NCBI GenBank assembly: GCA_900557355.1
Contig: USSR01000535.1
Span: 1 to 5,007 of the forward strand
Direction: 5' to 3'
Source of the DNA: an uncultured Bacteroides sp.
GTDB taxonomy: Bacteria; Bacteroidota; Bacteroidia; Bacteroidales; Bacteroidaceae
Length of the DNA stretch: 5,007 bases
Position numbers and translations under genes: made by a program. Shown here piece by piece: positions 1-5,007 of the stretch; within the stretch, counting starts at the first letter, position 1; each line of letters begins with the position of its first letter. Below the pieces are notes generated by a model, which saw only the letters and a list, made by a program, of their open reading frames with translations, was not told the DNA's origin and did no database searches.

Positions 1-156
1 CATCCATGATTTACCACGGGTAGGGATACCGCACTCGTACGCTTCCATCTTCTGTGGATTGTACGAACGGGGTGATATCGCTTTTGACAATGCGATAACA
101 ATACCCACGAAAGCAATTGCCGTCAGCAAGACGACTACTAACAAAGTAAAGTTCAT
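1..156 (-). CDS. nuoA: NADH-quinone oxidoreductase subunit A, N-terminal part (runs off left edge)
   Basis: NuoA is a small membrane subunit of complex I, which moves electrons from a reduced donor to quinone and pumps ions across the inner membrane. The 52 codons present begin MNFTLLVVVLLTAIAFVGIV, a first membrane helix at about residues 3-24. They continue with SYNPQKMEAYECGIP at residues 31-45, which matches the family hallmark S-x-N-P-x-K-x-x-x-YECG in the loop after helix 1. The conserved Glu41 and Cys42 of that loop are visible. The ATG at 156-154 gives the helix-first N-terminus expected for NuoA. The remaining two helices lie beyond the window, and the frame is open to base 1. It should be the first gene of a nuo operon reading leftwards; Bacteroides complex I is known to lack the NuoEFG module. 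No strong Shine-Dalgarno precedes it, which is normal for this phylum. Confidence 0.9.
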   Translation of the reverse strand, partial: MNFTLLVVVLLTAIAFVGIVIALSKAISPRSYNPQKMEAYECGIPTRGKSWM

Positions 157-158
157 AA

Positions 159-177
159 ATCTAATTAACTTTTAGAT
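159..177 (-). other. Small hairpin just upstream of the nuoA start
   Basis: On the minus strand ATCTAA and TTAGAT form a perfect 6-bp inverted repeat around a 7-base spacer, ending two bases before the nuoA ATG. It covers the place where a ribosome would bind. It is all A/T except one pair, so its stability is low. It could be a weak leader structure or chance in an AT-rich leader. Confidence 0.25.
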
Positions 178-238
178 GTATATAATAGGATAGTTGGTCG
201 AAATAAGTAATACCTCTGAATTACCTTCGACTGACTTT

Positions 239-258
239 GGCAAGCGATAGAGCCTACC
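239..258 (-). other. Weak hairpin between the small secreted-protein gene and nuoA
   Basis: In RNA from the minus strand GGTAGGC can pair with GCTTGCC (7 pairs including two G-U wobbles) around a 6-base loop, starting about ten bases after the stop at 269. No U-run follows, so it is not a canonical intrinsic terminator; it may be a 3' end or attenuating structure. The rest of the 157-268 gap shows no RNA gene and no convincing -33/-7 promoter for nuoA. Confidence 0.25.
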
Positions 259-268
259 TGACTTTTTA

Positions 269-652
269 TCAAATGATTATCTTTCTCAGCCCGAATACAT
301 AGTAAGAAAGCGGGTCGGGTACAGGGTAGAAAGAAGTATGTAGCAGCGAATCATAGACCGAAGAATCGGACAGCCAACACATTCGAAAATAACTCAGCAA
401 CAGCAAGACACTTTTGTTACCGGGTACTTGCGTGCTGTCCACATTATCCATATATAAAGGTATGGACGAAAAGTGGTCATATAATATGCTACGGATATCT
501 TGTTTATGGGTAGTAGTAGGAGCCTGAGATAAGATGCAACGTTCTTCATCATTGTGTATGAAGGTGCATGATATACCTGCCGCCTGTGCGACGCCGTCGT
601 ATAATAATACGCCGAGCAAGACTATCATGAAGTATTTTATGCACTGTCTCAT
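269..652 (-). CDS. Small exported protein of unknown function
   Basis: I do not recognise a family. The predicted product has 127 residues. It begins with a textbook type I signal peptide: basic start MRQCIK, a hydrophobic core of roughly residues 8-18, and an A-Q-A site with probable cleavage after Ala24. This leaves a mature protein of about 103 residues. No lipobox cysteine sits at the cleavage site, so it is not an obvious lipoprotein. The mature part has three cysteines (29, 39, 92), a hydrophobic stretch VLLLLSYF at 82-89 that is short for a membrane helix, and a Tyr/Pro-rich tail ending GLRKIII. I chose the ATG at 652-650 over an in-frame TTG at 679, because the TTG lies inside the likely promoter and would put nine polar residues before the signal peptide. 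It reads in the same direction as trkH and nuoA, with 103- and 112-base gaps. The signal peptide argues for a real gene; conservation is untested. Confidence 0.65.
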   Translation of the reverse strand: MRQCIKYFMIVLLGVLLYDGVAQAAGISCTFIHNDEERCILSQAPTTTHKQDIRSILYDHFSSIPLYMDNVDSTQVPGNKSVLLLLSYFRMCWLSDSSVYDSLLHTSFYPVPDPLSYYVFGLRKIII

Positions 653-676
653 ACAACTACTTTTTTCATTCGGCTG

Positions 677-684
677 CAAATGTA
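677..684 (-). promoter_or_regulatory. Bacteroides-type -7 promoter element (TACATTTG)
   Basis: The minus strand reads TACATTTG, an exact match to the Bacteroides -7 consensus TAnnTTTG. It lies 24 bases upstream of the ATG at 652, which would give a 5' leader of roughly 20 bases for the small secreted-protein gene. A matching -33 TTTG at the usual 19-21 base distance is not seen; that position is occupied by the arm of an inverted repeat. The call is therefore half supported. Confidence 0.45.
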
Positions 685-710
685 TAACAAATATTGGCTA
701 TTTTGTTATA
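683..710. repeat. Perfect 9-bp inverted repeat (possible operator)
   Basis: TATAACAAA (683-691) and TTTGTTATA (702-710) are perfect reverse complements separated by 10 bases, so the arm centres lie 19 bases apart, about two helical turns. The repeat abuts and overlaps by two bases the TACATTTG promoter element and covers the -33 region of that promoter. This is where a dimeric repressor or activator would bind. As RNA it would be an all-A/U stem with one G/C pair per arm and no U-tail, so a terminator is unlikely. Confidence 0.4.
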
Positions 711-720
711 TAGAGATGGC

Positions 721-744
721 AAAGTACTTTGTTTTTAGCACTTT
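721..744 (-). terminator. Weak hairpin after trkH, possible operon 3' end
   Basis: Transcribed from the minus strand, AAAGTGCT can pair with AGTACTTT (8 pairs, one G-U) around an 8-base A-rich loop, starting 12 bases past the trkH stop. It is flanked by an A-run upstream and only a short U-run within the 3' arm. The G-U wobble becomes an A-C mismatch on the other strand, so it favours minus-strand RNA. It is a poor match to a strong intrinsic terminator, so read-through into the next gene is possible. Confidence 0.3.
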
Positions 745-755
745 TTTGCCTTATA

Positions 756-2207
756 TCAACTTCTTCTCCAGAATTCCGGGGTAAAAAGCAGTAATACGGT
801 GAATAATTCCAGACGCCCCAGAAGCATGAGGAAAGCTAATAACCATTTTGCTATATCGGGCAATGCATTCCATGAGAAGGCAGGACCTGTCTCACCCAAT
901 CCGGGACCCATATTGCCGATACTGGATACTACGCAACCCACAGATTCTACAAAACCGATACCCAGTCCCATCATGATCAGTACACTGATGATAATAATAA
1001 CTGCATATATGAAGCAGAATGCCAGTACGGTAGATTGTACGGAAGGTGAAATAACCTGTTTGTTAATCCTGACCGGTAACACTGCATTCGGATGGAGAAT
1101 ATGTTTGAATTCATTACGCGCTACTTTGCCGAGAATAACCATGCGGATACATTTGAGACCACCTGTCGTGCTTCCTGCACAGGCTCCCATCAGCATAACA
1201 ATGGTTAGTAATCCCCATGTTACAGCGGGCCATAACATGTAGTCATCTGTAGCAAAACCGGTAGAGGTGTGCAGCGAGATAACCTGGAACAGTGATTTAC
1301 GGAAGGCATCTTCCATTCCCATGGGCTTGGAATAGAAGAGTATGACAGCGATTAAGCCGGTGAACAGTATTACCGACCAGAAATACCATTTCAACTCAGC
1401 ATCATGAATAACTTTCTTGAATTTCCGGTTGACGAAAAATAACAATAACGTAAAGTTGATGCCGGATATAAACATGAAGATGGATATTACATATTCAATG
1501 TAGGGAGACTGATAATAAGCCACACTGGCTTGTTTGGTGGAGAAACCACCTGTGCCGGTAGTGGCAAATGCGTGGCAAACACTGTCGAACCAATCCATTC
1601 CGCCCAGCATCAGTAAGGCGACAAGAATACACGTAATGCCTGCATAGATACTCCAAATCCATTTGGCGGTAATGCCTATACGTGGATGTACTTTATCGTG
1701 TGTCGGTCCGCTGGCTTCGGCTGCAAAGACCTGCAAACCACTGACACCGAATATCGGAAGGATGGCAATGGTAAACATGATAATCCCCAAACCGCCTATC
1801 CACTGGGTCATACTGCGCCAGAAGAGAAGTCCATGGGGCAGTGATTCTATGTCATCCAATATGGTGGCGCCCGTACTGCTGAAGCCGGACATTGTTTCAA
1901 AGAAAGCGTTGGTGATGCTCGGTATATATCCGCTGATATAAAATGGCAGCATGCCGAAAAGTGAGAATGCTATCCACGCAAAGCTGACGAGTACATATCC
2001 GTCCCTGCGTGTTAGTTGGCGATCTCCTCCCTTGCCCATGGCTGCCAGAAGCAATCCCGCGCCTGCTGTGATACCTGCCGATACCCAGAAATCTACCAAT
2101 GCTTCGTCCTGATAATAGAACGAAACACCGGAACAGGCTAGCAGCATCACTGTTTCAAGCAACAGGAGAATACCGATAATCCGTATTACTGTCTTAAAGT
2201 TAATCAC
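756..2207 (-). CDS. trkH: Trk potassium uptake system, membrane subunit TrkH
   Basis: TrkH is the inner-membrane K+-translocating subunit of the Trk system (superfamily of K+ transporters TrkH/KtrB/HKT). The product is 483 residues, the same length as E. coli TrkH. It shows four repeated membrane-pore-membrane units. The filter loops contain STGAT (111-115), TTGTGGFST (216-224), TSTGFAT (314-320) and GNMGPGLG (431-438). Each carries the conserved glycine expected for K+ selectivity. GSTTGG (345-350) is the conserved loop interrupting a helix below the third filter, which gates the pore. LLGRLELFT near residues 462-470 carries the conserved Arg465 that faces this gate in TrkH proteins. The start is GTG at 2207-2205: an in-frame stop lies 9 bases upstream and the next ATG is codon 21, inside the first helix. 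It follows trkA by 5 bases, suggesting translational coupling and matched subunit supply. Its C-terminus is complete. Confidence 0.96.
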   Translation of the reverse strand: MINFKTVIRIIGILLLLETVMLLACSGVSFYYQDEALVDFWVSAGITAGAGLLLAAMGKGGDRQLTRRDGYVLVSFAWIAFSLFGMLPFYISGYIPSITNAFFETMSGFSSTGATILDDIESLPHGLLFWRSMTQWIGGLGIIMFTIAILPIFGVSGLQVFAAEASGPTHDKVHPRIGITAKWIWSIYAGITCILVALLMLGGMDWFDSVCHAFATTGTGGFSTKQASVAYYQSPYIEYVISIFMFISGINFTLLLFFVNRKFKKVIHDAELKWYFWSVILFTGLIAVILFYSKPMGMEDAFRKSLFQVISLHTSTGFATDDYMLWPAVTWGLLTIVMLMGACAGSTTGGLKCIRMVILGKVARNEFKHILHPNAVLPVRINKQVISPSVQSTVLAFCFIYAVIIIISVLIMMGLGIGFVESVGCVVSSIGNMGPGLGETGPAFSWNALPDIAKWLLAFLMLLGRLELFTVLLLFTPEFWRRS

Positions 2208-2212
2208 GTCGC

Positions 2213-3553
2213 TTAATTAAAGAATTTCTCAATCTTTTTAATCATCATATTCAGGCAGAACACTACTACGTGGTCTCCCGGTATTATTTGGGTATTACCG
2301 GTTACTACCACACCTTCACCTTGGCGGATTAATCCACCGATGGTAGCTCCCTTGGGCAAACCGAGGTCTTTCACTTGATGTCTGGTGATTTTTGAATCGG
2401 CCTTCACGGTAAATTCCGCAACGTCGGCATTGGCAAAAGTAAGGCATTTTACATTGCTAACGTCAGCATCCAGCATCATTTGGTAGATGTGGCTGGCGGT
2501 GATCATTTTCTTGTTGATCACCGTACCGATATCGAGGCTTTCCGCCATGCCTATATAATCTATATTTTCTACTTCTGCCACTGTTTTGCTGACGCCCATA
2601 CGTTTGGCTGCAAGGCAGGAGAGAATATTCGTTTCCGAGTTGTCCGTCAGTGCTACGAAAGCTTCCGTATTCTTCAGACCTTCTTCAATCAGTAAGTCCA
2701 TATCACGACCATCGCCATTGATAATCATAACTTTATCATCGAGAATCTCCGTCAGACGGTTGCAACGGTTCAGATCGTTGTCTATGATTTTTACCTGCAT
2801 ATAGTCGGGCACATATTGCGCGGTTCGCACGGCAATGCGGCTTCCACCCATGATCATTACGTTACGTACATCGGCATAATCTTCCTTACCGGCTATCTTG
2901 CGTATATAGGGTACATATTTGCGGGTGGTGGTGAAATAAACAATATCATGTAGTTTAATTACATCGTCACCACGCGGAATAAGTGTCTCGTTGCCGCGTT
3001 TGATGGCCACTACGTGATAGGGTTTATCCGTCCCGGCAAGTTGGTGCAGGGGGATATCCAGTATTTCCGCTTTCTCACGCATTTTGGTACCGATCAGTAT
3101 CAAAGACCCGCCACAAAACTCCCACCATTGGCGTACCCAACTCATACGTATGGAGGATACGATTTCTTTTGCTGCAAGCATTTCCGGATAAATCAGTGAA
3201 TCTACACCCAGTTTCTTGAAGAATTCTTTATTTTTGGGTAGAAGGTATTCGTAATTGTCGATGCGGGCAACTGTCTTTTTCGCACCAAGGTTGGTAGCCA
3301 ACATACATGCGGTCATGTTACGGCTCTCGTCGGGAGTGACGGCTATAAAGAGATCTGCCTCTTTAGCCCCCACTTCTTTCAACCCTTGAATGGAAGTAGG
3401 TGAAGCCGTGACCGTCATTAAGTCAAAGTTAGAACTGAGAGTGCTCAACCTTTCCTCATTGTCGTCCATCAATATGATGTCCTGCTTTTCGCGGGACAAC
3501 AATTTTGCCAAGTGTGTGCCTACTGCGCCGGCACCGGCAATAATAATTTTCAT
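2213..3553 (-). CDS. trkA: Trk potassium uptake regulator TrkA (double RCK protein)
   Basis: TrkA is the peripheral cytoplasmic protein that binds NAD(H)/nucleotides and forms the gating ring under TrkH. The 446-residue product is close to the usual 450-460 and has the full tandem layout. RCK-N domain 1 spans about 1-125, with the Rossmann motif GAGAVG at 7-12 and an acidic Asp30 after strand 2. An RCK-C domain spans about 140-222, RCK-N domain 2 about 229-350 and a second RCK-C about 365-446. Further family signatures are [10 protein letters not shown] (71-80), INGDGRD (278-284) and [11 protein letters not shown] (301-311). The second Rossmann loop is degenerate, reading GGSRIA at 236-241 instead of GxGxxG, so dinucleotide binding may be weaker or different there. 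The ATG at 3553 overlaps the dxs stop as ATGA; it begins directly with the first Rossmann strand, as expected. The partner gene trkH follows after 5 bases. Confidence 0.96.
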   Translation of the reverse strand: MKIIIAGAGAVGTHLAKLLSREKQDIILMDDNEERLSTLSSNFDLMTVTASPTSIQGLKEVGAKEADLFIAVTPDESRNMTACMLATNLGAKKTVARIDNYEYLLPKNKEFFKKLGVDSLIYPEMLAAKEIVSSIRMSWVRQWWEFCGGSLILIGTKMREKAEILDIPLHQLAGTDKPYHVVAIKRGNETLIPRGDDVIKLHDIVYFTTTRKYVPYIRKIAGKEDYADVRNVMIMGGSRIAVRTAQYVPDYMQVKIIDNDLNRCNRLTEILDDKVMIINGDGRDMDLLIEEGLKNTEAFVALTDNSETNILSCLAAKRMGVSKTVAEVENIDYIGMAESLDIGTVINKKMITASHIYQMMLDADVSNVKCLTFANADVAEFTVKADSKITRHQVKDLGLPKGATIGGLIRQGEGVVVTGNTQIIPGDHVVVFCLNMMIKKIEKFFN

Positions 3554-5007
3554 CGCTCTTTTATTATGCTTTCTAATATCCCTTTTTCATCCATACCACA
3601 CAAGTGATACAACTCCTGTACTGTTCCATGTTCTATAAACGTATCAGGCACACCTATGCGTTGTACGTGTGGGGTATATCCATTGTCGGCCATAAATTCC
3701 AGAACGGCACTACCCATGCCGCCTTTCCGTATGCCATCTTCAATGGTGATGATGCGGGAAAATGAGTGTCCTATTTCATGCAGCATTTCCTCGTCCAGCG
3801 GCTTAAGGAAACGCAGGTCATAATGTGCTATTGATATATCTTTTTCTTTTTCTGCCTGTTCGATGGCCTTTGCGGCAATATTACCTATCGGACCAAGTGT
3901 GAGTATAGCAAGGTCTTTGCCACCTTTTAGTTTGCGTCCTTTGCCGACGGGTATTTCTTCCAATGGGCATTTCCAATCTATCAGCGCACCACGTCCGCGA
4001 GGATAGCGGATGACGAACGGTCCTTTATCCGGCAACTGTGCCGTGTACATGAGGCGGCGCAGTTCATGCTCGTTCATGGGTGATGATATAGTTAGATTGG
4101 GAATGGGACGGAAATAAGCTAAGTCGAACACACCGTGGTGCGTTGGTCCGTCTTCGCCTACCAGTCCGGCACGATCCAGACAAAGTACGACGGGCAATTT
4201 GAGTATGGCTATGTCGTGGATGACGTTATCATAGGCACGTTGCATGAATGAGGAATAGATATTACAGAACGGTTGCATTCCCTCTTTTGCCATACCTCCT
4301 GAGAAGGTTGCGGCATGTCCTTCAGCAATTCCTACATCAAAGGCACGGTCGGGCATTGCCTTCATCAGCATGTTCATAGAGCATCCTGTAGGCATGGCGG
4401 GAGTGACACCGACAATGCGTGGGTTCTGTTCGGCAAGTTCCACAAGGGTTTCACCGAACACATCCTGATAGAGTGGGGGCAGGTTGTGAGTGTCTGCCGT
4501 AAAGCGTTCGCCGGTTTCAGGATCAAACTTACCCGGTGCGTGCCAGATACCCGGTGCCTTTTCTGCCGGTTCAAATCCTTTTCCTTTGACCGTATGTAAA
4601 TGTAGGATTTTCGGTCCTTTCATGTCTTTGATATCCCGCAGGATGCGGGCGATATTCTTTACATCATGCCCGTTGATGGGACCGAAATAACGGATATTCA
4701 TTCCCTCGAAGATGTTCTGTTGTTGGGCAGCCATCGATTTCAGACTATTACCGAAACGAATGAGTGCTTTACGGCGGTCTTCATTAAGAATGCCCACTTT
4801 GAATAACATCTTGGATATTTTGAAACGCAGTTGGTTATAACGGTTCGAAGTTGTCAGGTTGAACAAGTATTGCTTCATACCACCTACGCTACGGTCGATG
4901 GCCATGTCATTATCATTGAGGATAATGAGAAGATTGTTGGAGCTTGCAGAGGCGTTATTCAATCCTTCAAAAGCCAGTCCTCCGCTCATGCTGCCGTCGC
5001 CTATTAC
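3550..5007 (-). CDS. dxs: 1-deoxy-D-xylulose-5-phosphate synthase, N-terminus cut by right edge
   Basis: Dxs condenses pyruvate and glyceraldehyde 3-phosphate, using thiamine diphosphate, to make DXP. This is the first step of the MEP isoprenoid pathway, which also feeds thiamine and pyridoxal synthesis; it acts in the cytoplasm. The window holds 485 residues, and by comparison with E. coli Dxs about 145 N-terminal residues are missing. The first codons encode [10 protein letters not shown], so the ATG at 4989 is internal and not the start. Visible landmarks (window numbering): GDG (3-5) and NDND (31-34) of the ThDP/Mg site; GPINGHD (109-115); catalytic Glu229 in AEGH; QRAYD with Arg257; DGPTHHG with His290, equivalent to E. 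coli His431; and YPRG with Arg337. Transketolase-like pyrimidine and C-terminal domains are complete. The TGA stop overlaps the trkA ATG by 4 bases. Nothing suggests inactivation. Confidence 0.97.
   Translation of the reverse strand, partial: VIGDGSMSGGLAFEGLNNASASSNNLLIILNDNDMAIDRSVGGMKQYLFNLTTSNRYNQLRFKISKMLFKVGILNEDRRKALIRFGNSLKSMAAQQQNIFEGMNIRYFGPINGHDVKNIARILRDIKDMKGPKILHLHTVKGKGFEPAEKAPGIWHAPGKFDPETGERFTADTHNLPPLYQDVFGETLVELAEQNPRIVGVTPAMPTGCSMNMLMKAMPDRAFDVGIAEGHAATFSGGMAKEGMQPFCNIYSSFMQRAYDNVIHDIAILKLPVVLCLDRAGLVGEDGPTHHGVFDLAYFRPIPNLTISSPMNEHELRRLMYTAQLPDKGPFVIRYPRGRGALIDWKCPLEEIPVGKGRKLKGGKDLAILTLGPIGNIAAKAIEQAEKEKDISIAHYDLRFLKPLDEEMLHEIGHSFSRIITIEDGIRKGGMGSAVLEFMADNGYTPHVQRIGVPDTFIEHGTVQELYHLCGMDEKGILESIIKER

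Noticed and set aside
653..679. In-frame TTG start at 679 adding nine residues to the small secreted protein
   Set aside because: It lies inside the TACATTTG promoter element and would place a polar stretch ahead of an otherwise standard signal peptide; the ATG at 652 is better.
683..710. Inverted repeat as an intrinsic terminator for trkH
   Set aside because: The stem would be almost all A-U pairs with a 10-base loop and is not followed by a U-run; an operator-like role beside the promoter fits better.
799..1242. 147-codon open frame on the plus strand
   Set aside because: It lies wholly antisense to trkH, whose filter and gate motifs are intact across the same bases; the plus-strand translation has no domain or signal character.
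1663..1941. 92-codon plus-strand open frame
   Set aside because: Antisense to the first pore unit of trkH; composition is what complementing a membrane-protein gene would give.
4315..4599. Plus-strand (4315-4599) and alternative minus-frame (4374-4574) open frames
   Set aside because: Both overlap the well-supported dxs frame with its catalytic motifs; they are frame shadows.
4987..4989. ATG as the start of dxs
   Set aside because: The frame stays open to the window edge and the upstream codons encode VIGDGS, part of the ThDP-binding motif, so this Met is internal.

Overview
The window reads as a chromosomal core region of a Bacteroidota bacterium, most likely Bacteroides or a close relative. 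This rests on the protein style of Dxs, TrkA and TrkH, the lack of clear Shine-Dalgarno sequences before the starts, and a perfect Bacteroides-type -7 promoter hexamer/octamer (TAnnTTTG). All supported genes lie on the minus strand, so transcription runs from high to low coordinates.

Right to left: (1) 5007-3550 is the C-terminal three quarters of dxs, 1-deoxy-D-xylulose-5-phosphate synthase, cut by the window edge. (2) 3553-2213 is trkA, the double-RCK NAD-binding regulator of Trk potassium uptake; its ATG overlaps the dxs stop by 4 bases (ATGA). (3) 2207-756 is trkH, the potassium-translocating membrane subunit, starting at GTG 5 bases after the trkA stop. These three genes form one tightly packed, probably translationally coupled operon. 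(4) 755-653 is a 103-base AT-rich gap holding a weak hairpin just after trkH, a perfect 9-bp inverted repeat and a TACATTTG promoter element. (5) 652-269 is a small gene for an unrecognised exported protein with a clear signal peptide. (6) 268-157 is a 112-base gap with two weak hairpins. (7) 156-1 is the first 52 codons of nuoA, the start of a complex I operon that continues beyond the left edge.

TrkA and TrkH work together: TrkH is the K+ pore and TrkA the cytoplasmic gating ring. Dxs (isoprenoid precursor synthesis) is functionally unrelated but transcriptionally linked. NuoA belongs to the respiratory/ion-pumping complex I. I see no tRNA, rRNA, CRISPR, mobile element or phage-related sequence. 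The only truly undescribed-looking item is the small secreted protein and the palindrome next to its promoter; the rest is ordinary housekeeping sequence.
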